NCBI RefSeq assembly: GCF_013386165.1
Contig: NZ_JACAOS010000022.1
Coordinates: 469,870-533,869, forward strand
Direction: 5' to 3'
Length of the DNA: 64,000 nt
Origin: Pseudomonas gingeri
GTDB taxonomy: Bacteria; Pseudomonadota; Gammaproteobacteria; Pseudomonadales; Pseudomonadaceae
Below are positions 8,376 to 17,942 of the stretch, piece after piece (positions within the stretch are counted from its first letter, which is position 1; every line of letters starts with the position of its first letter). A program made the translations under genes and the position numbers. Under the pieces are notes generated by a model. The model worked only from the letters and a program-made list of their open reading frames with translations, was not told where the DNA came from and did not search any database.

Positions 8376-8834
8376 GTGTCGAGCAAGCTAGAACAGTTGC
8401 AGGCCTTGTTGGCCCCGGTGGTCGTGGCCCTTGGCTATGAATGCTGGGGTATTGAGTATTCGGCTCAAGGTCGCCATTCCGTGTTGCGCGTTTATATCGA
8501 TAAAGAAGGCGGTGTGCTGGTGGACGACTGCGCCATTGTCAGCCGTCAGATCAGTGGTGTTTTGGACGTCGAAGACCCCATCGCCAGTGAATACACCCTT
8601 GAGGTTTCCTCTCCTGGCATGGAACGCCCGCTGTTCACGATTGAACAGTTTGCCTCGCATGCCGGCGAACAAGTGAAGATCAAGTTGCGCTCGCCTTTCG
8701 AAGGTCGACGTAATTTTCAGGGCCTTCTGCGCGGAGTGGAAGAGCAGGACGTCGTGGTGCAGGTGGAAGACCACGAGTTTCTGTTGCCGATCGATTTGAT
8801 CGACAAGGCCAACATTATTCCCAGTTTTGACTGA
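8376..8834 (+). CDS. rimP: ribosome maturation factor RimP
   Basis: 152 aa. Needed for maturation of the 30S subunit. Alpha/beta N-terminal domain with YIDKEGGVLVDDC, then LEVSSPGMERPLF, then an Sm-like C-terminal barrel. The start is GTG at 8376, eight bases after GAGGGG, giving MSSKLEQ as in other pseudomonads; an ATG at 8358 is possible but has no ribosome-binding site. First gene of the rimP-nusA-infB-rbfA-truB-rpsO-pnp series. Confidence 0.95.
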   Translation: MSSKLEQLQALLAPVVVALGYECWGIEYSAQGRHSVLRVYIDKEGGVLVDDCAIVSRQISGVLDVEDPIASEYTLEVSSPGMERPLFTIEQFASHAGEQVKIKLRSPFEGRRNFQGLLRGVEEQDVVVQVEDHEFLLPIDLIDKANIIPSFD

Positions 8835-8881
8835 GACGCGGATCCCGCGGATCCAATGGCTTGCGAAAGGCGAGGCGTACG

Positions 8882-10363
8882 ATGAGCAAAGAAGTATTGC
8901 TGGTTGTTGAGTCGGTATCCAACGAAAAGGGTGTACCGGCAAGCGTGATTTTTGAGGCGCTGGAGATTGCTCTGGCGACCGCTACCAAGAAGCGCTTTGA
9001 AGACGAAGTTGACCTGCGTGTGGAAATCAACCGCCACACCGGTGCCTATGAGACTTTCCGTCGCTGGACGGTCGTCGAGGAAGCCGATCTTGATGATCCG
9101 GCGATCGAGACCTGGCCGAGCAAAGTGGCGGAAACCCATCCGGGTGCCAAGGTTGGTGACGTTGTCGAGGACAAGATCGAGTCCATCGAGTTCGGTCGCA
9201 TCGCCGCTCAGACCGCCAAGCAAGTCATTGTGCAGAAGGTTCGCGAAGCCGAGCGTGCACAGGTTGTTGACGCCTATCGCGAGCGCCTGGGGGAAATCAT
9301 CTCCGGCACCGTGAAGAAAGTCACCCGTGACAACGTCATCGTTGACCTGGGTAACAACGCCGAAGCGCTGCTGGCCCGCGAAGACATCATTTCCCGCGAG
9401 ACTTTCCGCGTTGGCGTGCGCGTGCGCGCCTTGCTCAAGGAAATCCGCACCGAGAACCGTGGCCCTCAGTTGATCCTGTCGCGTACCGCGCCGGAAATGC
9501 TGATCGAGCTGTTCCGTATCGAAGTGCCGGAAATCGCTGAAGGCCTGATCGAAGTGATGGCCGCCTCCCGTGATCCGGGTTCGCGTGCCAAGATCGCGGT
9601 CCGCTCCAAGGACAAACGCATCGACCCGCAAGGCGCGTGCATTGGTATGCGTGGTTCGCGCGTCCAGGCCGTCTCCGGCGAGTTGGGTGGCGAGCGCGTG
9701 GACATCGTCCTGTGGGACGACAACCCGGCGCAGTTCGTGATCAACGCCATGTCGCCGGCGGAAGTCGCGGCAATTATTGTTGACGAGGATGCCCACGCGA
9801 TGGACATCGCCGTCGGCGCAGACAATCTCGCTCAGGCCATTGGTCGCGGTGGTCAGAACGTGCGTCTGGCCAGCCAGTTGACCGGCTGGACCCTGAACGT
9901 GATGACCGAATCGGACATCCAGGCTAAGCAGCAAGCAGAGACCGGTGACATTCTGCGCAACTTCATCGACGAGCTGGAAGTCGACGAAGATCTGGCGCAG
10001 GTACTGGTTGATGAAGGCTTTACCAGCCTGGAAGAGATTGCCTACGTACCGTTGGAAGAAATGCTCAACATCGATGGCTTTGACGAAGACACCGTCAACG
10101 AGCTTCGCGCTCGGGCCAAGGATCGTTTGTTGACTAAAGCCATCGCTACTGAGGAAAAGCTGGCAGACGCCCATCCGGCCGAAGACCTGCTCTCGCTTGA
10201 GGGTATGGACAAGGATTTGGCGATGGAACTGGCGGTGCGCGGCGTAATTACCCGCGAAGACCTGGCCGAGCAGTCTATTGACGACCTGCTCGACATCGAC
10301 GGCATTGACGATGATCGTGCCGGCAAGTTGATCATGGCCGCCCGAGCCCATTGGTTCGAGTAA
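8882..10363 (+). CDS. nusA: transcription termination/antitermination factor NusA
   Basis: 493 aa, close to E. coli (495). Binds RNA polymerase, increases pausing and takes part in rRNA antitermination. The order is N-terminal polymerase-binding domain (1-125), S1 domain (about 132-200, SGTVKKVTRDNVIVDLG), KH1 and KH2 (with AIGRGGQNVRLAS), and two acidic repeats at the end (LEEMLNIDGFDEDT and DDLLDIDGIDDDR). The ATG at 8882 is preceded by GAGGCG. infB follows after 26 bp. Confidence 0.98.
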   Translation: MSKEVLLVVESVSNEKGVPASVIFEALEIALATATKKRFEDEVDLRVEINRHTGAYETFRRWTVVEEADLDDPAIETWPSKVAETHPGAKVGDVVEDKIESIEFGRIAAQTAKQVIVQKVREAERAQVVDAYRERLGEIISGTVKKVTRDNVIVDLGNNAEALLAREDIISRETFRVGVRVRALLKEIRTENRGPQLILSRTAPEMLIELFRIEVPEIAEGLIEVMAASRDPGSRAKIAVRSKDKRIDPQGACIGMRGSRVQAVSGELGGERVDIVLWDDNPAQFVINAMSPAEVAAIIVDEDAHAMDIAVGADNLAQAIGRGGQNVRLASQLTGWTLNVMTESDIQAKQQAETGDILRNFIDELEVDEDLAQVLVDEGFTSLEEIAYVPLEEMLNIDGFDEDTVNELRARAKDRLLTKAIATEEKLADAHPAEDLLSLEGMDKDLAMELAVRGVITREDLAEQSIDDLLDIDGIDDDRAGKLIMAARAHWFE

Positions 10364-10389
10364 TAGGCGCGGCCTGAGGAGAGAAGTGC

Positions 10390-12915
10390 ATGACGCAAGT
10401 CACGGTGAAACAACTGGCCGATGAGGTCAAAACACCGGTAGAGCGCCTGTTGCAGCAGATGCGTGAGGCAGGTCTGCCGCACACCGCCGCCGAAGAAGGT
10501 GTGAGCGATAGTGAGAAGCAGTCTTTGCTGACTCACTTGAAGAGCAGCCACAAGGCGAAAGTGGAAGAACCGCGCAAGATTACTTTGCAGCGCAAAACCA
10601 CCAGCACCTTGCGGGTAGCTGGTAGCAAGAGCATCAGCGTTGAAGTACGCAAGAAGAAAGTCTTCGTACAGCGCAGCCCGGAAGAAATCGAAGCCGAGCG
10701 CAAACGCGAACTGGAAGAACGTCGTGCAGTAGAAAATGCTGCCCGTCAGAAGGCTGAAGAAGAAAGCAAGCGTCGCGCCGAAGAAGAAGCGCGCCGCCAG
10801 CCTGCTGCTGCTCCAGGGAACGCTGCGGTGGTCGAGGCTGTTGCCCCGGCTCCTGTGGTCGCTGCCGAACCTGTTCGTGAAGCCCCAGTGGCAGCACCTG
10901 CACCGGCCGCCGAGCGCAAGCGCGAAGAGCCGCGTCGCCCTGACAAACCACGTGCCGACGATAGCAATCGCCGTAGCGGCAGTGGCGATGGCGAGCGCAA
11001 GAACGCTCCGCATCGTGCTTCGGTCAAGGAAAAGGCTCCGGCGCCACGTGTGGCACCGCGCACTACCGACGAAGAAAGCGACGGTTTCCGTCGTGGCGGT
11101 CGCGGCAAAGCCAAGCTGAAGAAACGCAACGCCCACGGTTTCCAGAGCCCTACCGGCCCTATCGTGCGTGAAGTGAAGATCGGCGAGACCATCACTGTTG
11201 GCGATCTCGCCCAGCAGATGTCGGTCAAGGCTGCTGAGATCATCAAGTTCATGTTCAAGCTGGGTACTCCGGCCACCATCAACCAGGTTCTGGATCAGGA
11301 AACTGCCCAGCTGGTTGCTGAAGAACTGGGCCACAAAGTGACCCTGGTCAGCGACACCGCCCTGGAAGATTCCCTGGCCGAGTCCCTGAAGTTCGAAGGT
11401 GAAGCGTTCTCCCGTGCACCGGTCGTGACCGTCATGGGCCACGTTGACCACGGTAAGACCTCGCTGCTCGACTACATCCGTCGTGCCAAGGTAGCGGCTG
11501 GCGAAGCCGGCGGTATCACCCAGCACATCGGTGCGTACCACGTTGAAACCGATCGCGGCATGGTCACGTTCCTCGACACCCCAGGTCACGCCGCGTTTAC
11601 CGCCATGCGTGCCCGTGGTGCCAAGGCCACTGACATCGTGATCCTGGTGGTTGCAGCGGACGACGGCGTGATGCCGCAGACCGTTGAAGCTGTCCAGCAC
11701 GCCAAGGCTGCCGGTGTTCCACTGGTGGTTGCCGTGAACAAGATCGACAAGCCGGGCGCCGATCTCGATCGCATCCGTAGCGAACTGTCGGTTCATGGCG
11801 TGACCTCGGAAGAGTGGGGCGGCGACACCCCGTTCGTATCGGTTTCGGCGAAAGTCGGTACCGGTGTGGACGAGTTGCTCGAAGCTGTCCTGCTGCAGGC
11901 CGAAGTCCTGGAATTGAAAGCGACTCCGTCGGCTCCTGGCCGTGGCGTCGTGGTTGAATCGCGTCTCGACAAAGGTCGTGGCCCGGTCGCTACTGTTCTG
12001 GTTCAAGACGGTACCCTGCGCCAAGGCGACATGGTCCTGGTCGGTTCGAACTATGGCCGTGTACGGGCCATGCTCGACGAGAACGGCAAGCCAATCAAGG
12101 AAGCCGGTCCTTCCATCCCTGTCGAGATCCTCGGCCTGGACGGTACCCCGGACGCTGGCGACGAGATGAGCGTTGTAGCCGACGAGAAGAAAGCCCGTGA
12201 AGTGGCTCTGTTCCGTCAAGGCAAGTTCCGCGAAGTGAAACTGGCCCGTGCTCACGCCGGCAAGCTGGAAAACATCTTCGAGAACATGGGCCAGGAAGAG
12301 AAGAAGACGCTTAACATCGTCCTCAAATCCGACGTCCGTGGTTCGTTGGAAGCACTGCAAGGTGCGCTCAACGGCTTGGGTAACGATGAAGTGCAAGTGC
12401 GCGTTGTCGGTGGCGGTGTCGGTGGTATCACCGAATCCGACGCCAACCTGGCACTGGCCTCCAGCGCTGTACTGTTCGGCTTCAACGTGCGTGCCGATGC
12501 TGGCGCACGGAAGATCGTCGAGCAGGAAGGTCTGGACATGCGTTACTACAACGTGATCTACGACATCATCGAAGACGTCAAGAAAGCGTTGACCGGTATG
12601 CTGGGCAGCGACGTCCGGGAGAACATCCTGGGTATCGCCGAAGTCCGCGACGTGTTCCGTTCGCCGAAGTTTGGCGCGATCGCCGGTTGCATGGTGATCG
12701 AGGGTACGGTTCACCGTAACCGTCCGATCCGCGTACTGCGTGAAGACATCGTTATCTTCGAAGGCGAGCTGGAATCCCTGCGCCGCTTCAAGGATGACGC
12801 TTCCGAAGTCCGTGCCGGCATGGAATGCGGTATCGGCGTGAAGAGCTACAACGACGTCAAAGTCGGTGACAAGATCGAAGTCTTCGAGAAGGTTCAGGTT
12901 GCTCGCAGCCTCTGA
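10390..12915 (+). CDS. infB: translation initiation factor IF-2
   Basis: 841 aa GTPase that places initiator tRNA on the 30S subunit. An IF2_N domain (1-55) is followed by a long charged Ala/Glu/Arg/Pro-rich linker (about 95-240) and a second IF2_N module (about 255-310). The G domain has GHVDHGKT at 350-357, then DTPGH and NKID, followed by domains II-IV. The length fits pseudomonads rather than E. coli (890), the linker being shorter. The start is the ATG at 10390. Its neighbour upstream is the gene for its substrate, tRNA-fMet. Confidence 0.98.
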   Translation: MTQVTVKQLADEVKTPVERLLQQMREAGLPHTAAEEGVSDSEKQSLLTHLKSSHKAKVEEPRKITLQRKTTSTLRVAGSKSISVEVRKKKVFVQRSPEEIEAERKRELEERRAVENAARQKAEEESKRRAEEEARRQPAAAPGNAAVVEAVAPAPVVAAEPVREAPVAAPAPAAERKREEPRRPDKPRADDSNRRSGSGDGERKNAPHRASVKEKAPAPRVAPRTTDEESDGFRRGGRGKAKLKKRNAHGFQSPTGPIVREVKIGETITVGDLAQQMSVKAAEIIKFMFKLGTPATINQVLDQETAQLVAEELGHKVTLVSDTALEDSLAESLKFEGEAFSRAPVVTVMGHVDHGKTSLLDYIRRAKVAAGEAGGITQHIGAYHVETDRGMVTFLDTPGHAAFTAMRARGAKATDIVILVVAADDGVMPQTVEAVQHAKAAGVPLVVAVNKIDKPGADLDRIRSELSVHGVTSEEWGGDTPFVSVSAKVGTGVDELLEAVLLQAEVLELKATPSAPGRGVVVESRLDKGRGPVATVLVQDGTLRQGDMVLVGSNYGRVRAMLDENGKPIKEAGPSIPVEILGLDGTPDAGDEMSVVADEKKAREVALFRQGKFREVKLARAHAGKLENIFENMGQEEKKTLNIVLKSDVRGSLEALQGALNGLGNDEVQVRVVGGGVGGITESDANLALASSAVLFGFNVRADAGARKIVEQEGLDMRYYNVIYDIIEDVKKALTGMLGSDVRENILGIAEVRDVFRSPKFGAIAGCMVIEGTVHRNRPIRVLREDIVIFEGELESLRRFKDDASEVRAGMECGIGVKSYNDVKVGDKIEVFEKVQVARSL

Positions 12916-12986
12916 CTCGCGTACTTCAAGGGCCACGCTGAGTCGTCGCATGCAAATGCGCGGCACAGCGGCAGGACTCTAAACGC

Positions 12987-13020
12987 AACGCCCGGTCCGG
13001 CTTCTGCCAGGCCGGGCGTT
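12987..13020 (+). terminator. stem-loop between infB and rbfA
   Basis: AACGCCCGGTC pairs with GGCCGGGCGTT (one mismatch) around a 12-nt loop, followed by a short TGCCGCTTTC. The weak U-tract suggests partial termination or RNA processing inside the operon. Confidence 0.5.
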
Positions 13021-13074
13021 TGCCGCTTTCAGACCTTGCGGGTTTCACCGCAGGGCAGCTACAGGTAACAAGAC

Positions 13075-13491
13075 ATGGCAAAAGAATACAGCCGTACCCA
13101 ACGTATCGGCGACCAGATGCAGCGTGAACTCGCACAGCTGATCCGTCGTGAAGTCAAAGACCCACGCGTCGGCCTGGTGACCATCACCGCCGTCGACGTC
13201 AGCCGTGACGTCGGCCACGCGAAGATCTTTATCACCGTGATGGGCCAGGACAACCCGGAAGACATCGCCCAGAGCATCAAGGTGCTCAACGCGGCGGCGG
13301 GCTTCCTGCGTATGCAACTGGCTCGTGAAATGAAGCTGCGCAGCGTGCCGCAGTTGCACTTCCACTACGACGAAAGCGTCGTGCGTGGCGCGCACCTGTC
13401 GGCGTTGATCGAGCGTGCCGTGGCCGAAGACAGCCAGCATGTCGGCGACGCCGCTGCGCCAGGCAGCACTCCAGAAGACGCCGGGGAGTAA
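13075..13491 (+). CDS. rbfA: 30S ribosome-binding factor RbfA
   Basis: 138 aa KH-like protein that binds the 5' end of 16S rRNA during 30S maturation and cold adaptation. Begins MAKEYSRTQRIGDQMQREL and contains SIKVLNAAAGFLR. The C-terminal 20 residues are Ala/Glu-rich and probably disordered. ATG at 13075; truB starts 3 nt after the stop. Confidence 0.96.
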   Translation: MAKEYSRTQRIGDQMQRELAQLIRREVKDPRVGLVTITAVDVSRDVGHAKIFITVMGQDNPEDIAQSIKVLNAAAGFLRMQLAREMKLRSVPQLHFHYDESVVRGAHLSALIERAVAEDSQHVGDAAAPGSTPEDAGE

Positions 13492-13494
13492 TCG

Positions 13495-14412
13495 GTGGCT
13501 CAGGTCAAACGTATCCGTCGTAATGTCAGCGGCATCATCCTGCTGGACAAGCCGTTGGGGTTCACCTCCAACGCGGCCCTGCAGAAGGTTCGCTGGTTGC
13601 TCAACGCCGAGAAGGCCGGCCACACCGGCAGTCTCGATCCGCTGGCCACCGGTGTGCTGCCGCTGTGCTTTGGCGAGGCCACCAAGTTCTCGCAATACCT
13701 GCTCGATTCCGACAAGGGTTACGAAACCCTGATGCAACTGGGCAAGACCACCACCACCGCGGACGCTGAAGGCGACGTTTTGCAGACGCGCCCGGTGACC
13801 GTTGGTCGTGCCGATATTGAAGCGGTGTTGCCGGAATTTCGCGGTCAAATCAGTCAGATACCGCCGATGTACTCAGCGCTCAAGCGTGACGGACAGCCGT
13901 TGTACAAGCTGGCCCGTGCCGGTGAAGTAGTGGAGCGTGAACCGCGTTCTGTTACTATTGCGCGCTTGGAATTGCTGGCCAGCGAGGGTGATACTGCCCG
14001 GCTGGTGGTGGACTGCAGCAAGGGCACCTATATTCGTACCCTGGTGGAGGATATCGGTGAGAAGCTCGGTTGTGGCGCGTACGTGGCTGAATTGCGACGG
14101 ACCCAGGCCGGCCCCTTCACCTTGCCCCAGACCGTTACGCTGGAAGAGCTCGAGGCCGTGCATGCCGAAGGTGGCAATGAAGCGGTTGATCGCTTCCTCA
14201 TGCCCTCGGACAGTGGTCTGCTAGACTGGCCGCTGCTGCATTTTTCCGAGCACAGTGCGTTCTACTGGCTCAACGGCCAGCCGGTACGTGCTCCGGATGC
14301 ACCGAAGTTCGGCATGGTGCGGGTACAGGATCACAACGGTCGTTTCATCGGTATCGGTGAAGTGAGCGAAGACGGGCGCATCGCGCCGCGTCGACTGATT
14401 CGGTCAGAATGA
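13495..14412 (+). CDS. truB: tRNA pseudouridine(55) synthase
   Basis: 305 aa. Makes pseudouridine 55 in the T-loop of tRNAs. The catalytic aspartate is D48 in GHTGSLDPLATGVLP. KLARAGEVVEREPR and the C-terminal PUA-like segment are present. The start is GTG at 13495, with GGGGAG of the rbfA end serving as ribosome-binding site. Tightly linked to rbfA. Confidence 0.97.
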   Translation: MAQVKRIRRNVSGIILLDKPLGFTSNAALQKVRWLLNAEKAGHTGSLDPLATGVLPLCFGEATKFSQYLLDSDKGYETLMQLGKTTTTADAEGDVLQTRPVTVGRADIEAVLPEFRGQISQIPPMYSALKRDGQPLYKLARAGEVVEREPRSVTIARLELLASEGDTARLVVDCSKGTYIRTLVEDIGEKLGCGAYVAELRRTQAGPFTLPQTVTLEELEAVHAEGGNEAVDRFLMPSDSGLLDWPLLHFSEHSAFYWLNGQPVRAPDAPKFGMVRVQDHNGRFIGIGEVSEDGRIAPRRLIRSE

Positions 14413-14489
14413 CCGGAAACCAGTCTGTGTCAAAGCAGGCTGGAGAGGGTGGCTGTCAACAGGCACGGTCACTGCTCATTTATAGATAC

Positions 14490-14536
14490 AGGGATTTGTC
14501 CCTGGCCTGTTGAAACTGTTTTTTTGAAACAGTTTC
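14490..14536 (+). promoter_or_regulatory. hairpins in the rpsO leader
   Basis: Two stem-loops precede rpsO: AGGGA/TCCCT at 14490-14503, and a perfect 10-bp stem GAAACTGTTT, 5-nt loop, AAACAGTTTC at 14512-14536. The second ends just before AAAAGG, the rpsO ribosome-binding site. E. coli S15 represses its own mRNA through a leader structure; this region is placed for a comparable role, though the sequences differ. Confidence 0.6.
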
Positions 14537-14555
14537 TTGATAAAAGGATTGCCTC

Positions 14556-14825
14556 ATGGCTCTCAACGTTGAAGAAAAAGCTCAAATCGTTACCGACTAC
14601 CAGCAAGCCGTTGGTGATACTGGTTCGCCAGAAGTGCAAGTTGCACTGCTGACCGCCAACATCAACAAACTGCAAGGTCACTTCAAGGCCAACGGTAAAG
14701 ATCACCACTCCCGTCGTGGTCTGATCCGCATGGTTAACCAGCGTCGTAAGCTGCTGGACTACCTGAAAGGCAAAGACGTGAGCCGTTACAGCGCTCTGAT
14801 CGGTCGCCTGGGTCTGCGTCGCTAA
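14556..14825 (+). CDS. rpsO: 30S ribosomal protein S15
   Basis: 89 aa, the standard length. Four-helix protein binding 16S rRNA at the central-domain three-way junction. Contains GDTGSPEVQVALLTANI and the conserved DHHSRRGL segment. ATG at 14556 with AAAAGG upstream. The rpsO-pnp pairing is conserved across gammaproteobacteria. Confidence 0.98.
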   Translation: MALNVEEKAQIVTDYQQAVGDTGSPEVQVALLTANINKLQGHFKANGKDHHSRRGLIRMVNQRRKLLDYLKGKDVSRYSALIGRLGLRR

Positions 14826-15036
14826 TCAGCGATTGCGCTATGAGGTTGGTTGTTTGCCGTGTGTCAGTGGGTTTCCCGCAGGCGCATGGCAAGCTCCCAG
14901 CCTCTAGTTTTATCTGAGTACCTGCTTTACCCCAAGGCAGTATCTGGACAATCACAGTCGGGCCGATTCCCGCCGTTGCCCAAGAATTTCGCAAGAAGAC
15001 AAGTTCCCCAAGAGCCACAAAAGAAGGTAGGACACC

Positions 15037-17142
15037 GTGAACCCGGTCATCAAAAAATTCCAGTTCGGTCAGTCGACCGTTACCCTCGAGACAGGCCGTA
15101 TCGCCCGTCAGGCTTCCGGCGCAGTTTTGGTCACCGTTGACGACGACGTCAGCGTATTGGTGACCGTTGTCGGTGCCAAGCATGCGGACCCAAGCAAGGG
15201 CTTCTTCCCGCTGTCCGTGCACTACCAGGAAAAAACCTACGCTGCCGGCAAGATCCCTGGTGGCTTCTTCAAGCGTGAAGGCCGTCCTTCCGAAAAAGAA
15301 ACCCTGACTTCGCGCCTGATCGACCGTCCGATCCGCCCGCTGTTCCCTGAAGGTTTCATGAACGAAGTGCAGGTTGTCTGCACCGTCGTTTCCACCAGCA
15401 AGAAGACCGATCCGGACATCGCTGCGATGATCGGTACCTCGGCAGCCCTGGCCATCTCCGGTATTCCTTTCGATGGCCCGATCGGCGCCGCGCGCGTAGC
15501 TTTCCACGAAAGCACCGGCTACCTGCTGAACCCGACTTACGAGCAACAGAAAGCTTCGAGCCTGGACATGGTCGTTGCCGGTACCTCGGAAGCCGTACTG
15601 ATGGTTGAATCGGAAGCCAAAGAGCTGACCGAAGACCAGATGTTGGGCGCCGTACTGTTCGCCCACGACGAATTCCAGGTGGTGATCCAGGCTGTCAAAG
15701 AGCTGGCTGCCGAAGCTGCCAAGCCAACCTGGACCTGGGCTGCCGCTCCAGAAGCCACCGCGCTGCTGGGCGCGATCCGTGCCGAGTTCGGCGACGCGAT
15801 CTCCCAGGCTTACACCATCACCGTCAAGGCTGACCGTTACGCACGTCTGGGCGAACTGAAAGATCAGGTCGTTGCCAAGCTGTCCGGTGAAGAAGGCCAG
15901 CCTTCTTCCAGCGAAGTGAAAGCGGCTTTCGGCGAAATCGAATACCGCACCGTTCGCGAAAACATCGTCAACGGCAAGCCACGTATCGACGGCCGCGACA
16001 CCAAGACCGTACGTCCGCTGAACATCGAAGTCGGTGTTCTGCCGAAGACCCACGGTTCGGCCCTGTTCACCCGTGGCGAAACCCAGGCCCTGGTTGTTGC
16101 AACACTGGGTACTGCCCGTGATGCACAGCTGCTGGACACCCTGGAAGGCGAGAAAAAAGACCCCTTCATGCTGCACTACAACTTCCCTCCGTTCTCGGTG
16201 GGCGAGTGTGGTCGCATGGGCGGTGCAGGTCGTCGTGAAATCGGTCACGGTCGTCTGGCCCGTCGTTCGGTCCAGGCCATGCTGCCGGATGCTGCTGAAT
16301 TCCCGTACACCATCCGTGTGGTATCGGAAATCACCGAATCCAACGGTTCGAGCTCGATGGCTTCGGTCTGCGGTGCTTCCCTGGCCCTGATGGACGCCGG
16401 TGTGCCGATGAAGGCACCGGTTGCCGGTATCGCCATGGGTCTGGTCAAGGAAGGCGAGAAGTTCGCCATCCTGACCGACATCCTGGGTGACGAAGACCAC
16501 CTCGGCGACATGGACTTCAAAGTAGCCGGTACCGCCAAAGGTGTTACCGCGCTGCAGATGGACATCAAGATCAAGGGCATCACCGAAGAAATCATGGAAA
16601 TCGCTCTGGGCCAAGCCCTGGAAGCGCGCCTGAATATCCTCGGCCAGATGAACCAGATCATTGGTCAGTCCCGCACCGAGCTGTCGGAAAATGCTCCGAC
16701 CATGATCGCGATGAAAATCGACACCGACAAAATCCGTGATGTCATCGGTAAAGGCGGCGCGACCATCCGTGCGATCTGTGAAGAGACCAAGGCTTCGATC
16801 GACATCGAAGACGACGGCTCGATCAAGATCTTCGGCGAAACCAAGGAAGCGGCAGAAGCAGCTCGTCAGCGCGTCCTGGGCATCACCGCGGAAGCTGAAA
16901 TCGGCAAGATCTACGTCGGTAAGGTTGAGCGCATCGTCGACTTCGGCGCATTCGTCAACATCCTGCCAGGCAAGGACGGTCTGGTTCACATCTCCATGCT
17001 GAGCGACGCTCGCGTAGAGAAAGTGACCGACATCCTGAAAGAAGGCCAGGAAGTGGAAGTGCTGGTACTGGACGTGGACAACCGCGGCCGTATCAAGCTG
17101 TCCATCAAGGACGTTGCAGCAGCCAAGGCGTCGGGCGTTTAA
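15037..17142 (+). CDS. pnp: polyribonucleotide nucleotidyltransferase
   Basis: 701 aa phosphorolytic 3'-5' exoribonuclease, part of the RNA degradosome. Two RNase PH domains flank a helical linker. The second contains the conserved FPPFSVGECGRMGGAGRRE and the acidic catalytic stretch near ILGDEDHLGDMDFK. A KH domain (IRDVIGKGGATIRAI) and a C-terminal S1 domain (KVERIVDFGAFVNILPGKDG) follow. GTG start at 15037 behind AGGTAGG. The 211-bp gap after rpsO is long enough for the kind of leader through which E. coli PNPase autoregulates, but I identify no specific structure there. Confidence 0.97.
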   Translation: MNPVIKKFQFGQSTVTLETGRIARQASGAVLVTVDDDVSVLVTVVGAKHADPSKGFFPLSVHYQEKTYAAGKIPGGFFKREGRPSEKETLTSRLIDRPIRPLFPEGFMNEVQVVCTVVSTSKKTDPDIAAMIGTSAALAISGIPFDGPIGAARVAFHESTGYLLNPTYEQQKASSLDMVVAGTSEAVLMVESEAKELTEDQMLGAVLFAHDEFQVVIQAVKELAAEAAKPTWTWAAAPEATALLGAIRAEFGDAISQAYTITVKADRYARLGELKDQVVAKLSGEEGQPSSSEVKAAFGEIEYRTVRENIVNGKPRIDGRDTKTVRPLNIEVGVLPKTHGSALFTRGETQALVVATLGTARDAQLLDTLEGEKKDPFMLHYNFPPFSVGECGRMGGAGRREIGHGRLARRSVQAMLPDAAEFPYTIRVVSEITESNGSSSMASVCGASLALMDAGVPMKAPVAGIAMGLVKEGEKFAILTDILGDEDHLGDMDFKVAGTAKGVTALQMDIKIKGITEEIMEIALGQALEARLNILGQMNQIIGQSRTELSENAPTMIAMKIDTDKIRDVIGKGGATIRAICEETKASIDIEDDGSIKIFGETKEAAEAARQRVLGITAEAEIGKIYVGKVERIVDFGAFVNILPGKDGLVHISMLSDARVEKVTDILKEGQEVEVLVLDVDNRGRIKLSIKDVAAAKASGV

Positions 17143-17165
17143 TCGCGCTTCGACTTCCGGCTGAG

Positions 17166-17193
17166 AAAAAGCACCCTTCGGGGTGCTTTTTTT
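17166..17193 (+). terminator. intrinsic terminator of pnp
   Basis: GCACCC, tetraloop TTCG and GGGTGC, flanked by A5 upstream and T7 downstream. A strong bidirectional-looking terminator closing the rimP-to-pnp series. Confidence 0.92.
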
Positions 17194-17435
17194 ATGGGCG
17201 CGGGAAAAGTCCGTGATTTCAGCGGGTTGCTCGCCGGGCAAACCCGCAACTTGCATGCAGTTTGGCGACCGGTCATGCAATCTGCACGATTCCGATTTTT
17301 GCAGTTAATTTTAACTTGTTGATTTATAACGGATTATTCTGTTTTCATGGGTTGGCACAGCGCCTGCAACCTTACAGATAACCCTGCCGCCAGGATTGAG
17401 GCGCAGAATTTTCCAGAAGAACAGGAGTTACTTGT

Positions 17436-17789
17436 ATGAAGAAGTTCGCTATCGCTGCCGCTACTGCCACCGCTCTGACCCTGACCTTGGCCAATGCCGC
17501 ATTCGCTGCCCAATCGACTTCTCAAGCTCCGATGGTTGTCGCGGCCGGTGAAGTCACCAAGGTCGAGGAAGCGAGCTCTGACACCTGGATCACCACCAAG
17601 GTCAAATCCGATCTGGTGACTGAAAAAGGCATTCCGGGTACCGACATCAAGGTTGAAACCAACAAAGGTGTGGTTTCCCTGTCGTCCATGACCCCGGTGA
17701 CCTCCGCGCAGAAAGACACTGCCGTGGCCATCACCAAGAAAATCAAAGGTGTCAAAGACGTTTCGGCCGCAGGCCTGAAAACCGAGTAA
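17436..17789 (+). CDS. periplasmic BON-domain protein (OsmY-like)
   Basis: 117 aa. A Sec signal peptide of about 24 residues ends in ANAAFA. One BON domain (about 45-115) follows, with TWITTKVKSDLVTEKG and VETNKGVVSLSS. BON domains bind phospholipid and are common in osmotically induced periplasmic proteins; the exact role here is unknown. ATG at 17436 with GGAG about 8 nt upstream. The 293-bp gap before it holds the pnp terminator and an AT-rich stretch (17290-17340) likely to carry its promoter. A monocistronic unit closed by a hairpin at 17897. Confidence 0.85.
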   Translation: MKKFAIAAATATALTLTLANAAFAAQSTSQAPMVVAAGEVTKVEEASSDTWITTKVKSDLVTEKGIPGTDIKVETNKGVVSLSSMTPVTSAQKDTAVAITKKIKGVKDVSAAGLKTE

Positions 17790-17896
17790 CGCTCAGGGAA
17801 CTCGCCTGAGCCCGCTTTAGGGTGAGGCAAGTGGGTTTGTAGTACGCTTGCCGAGCCTTGAGGTTCAGATGATCGGTCACAGGGAGTGACCAACCG

Positions 17897-17932
17897 CAGG
17901 CCCCGACGTTGTGCGTCGGGGCCTGTTCTATT
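17897..17932 (+). terminator. terminator between the convergent BON and DUF2845 genes
   Basis: CAGGCCCCGACG, loop TTGTG and CGTCGGGGCCTG form a 12-bp perfect stem, followed by TTCTATTT on the + strand. It can also serve the minus-strand DUF748/DUF2845 transcript ending at 17943. Confidence 0.85.
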
Positions 17933-17942
17933 TGGGCGTGGC

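Noticed and set aside
10042..12966. 974-codon reading frame on the minus strand across nusA and infB
   Set aside because: It lies opposite two certain genes, has no family resemblance and is rich in His/Asp/Gln/Val as expected for the complement of GC-biased codons.
14734..17280. 848-codon minus-strand frame opposite rpsO-pnp
   Set aside because: Shadow of pnp; no ribosome-binding site, domain or independent spacing.
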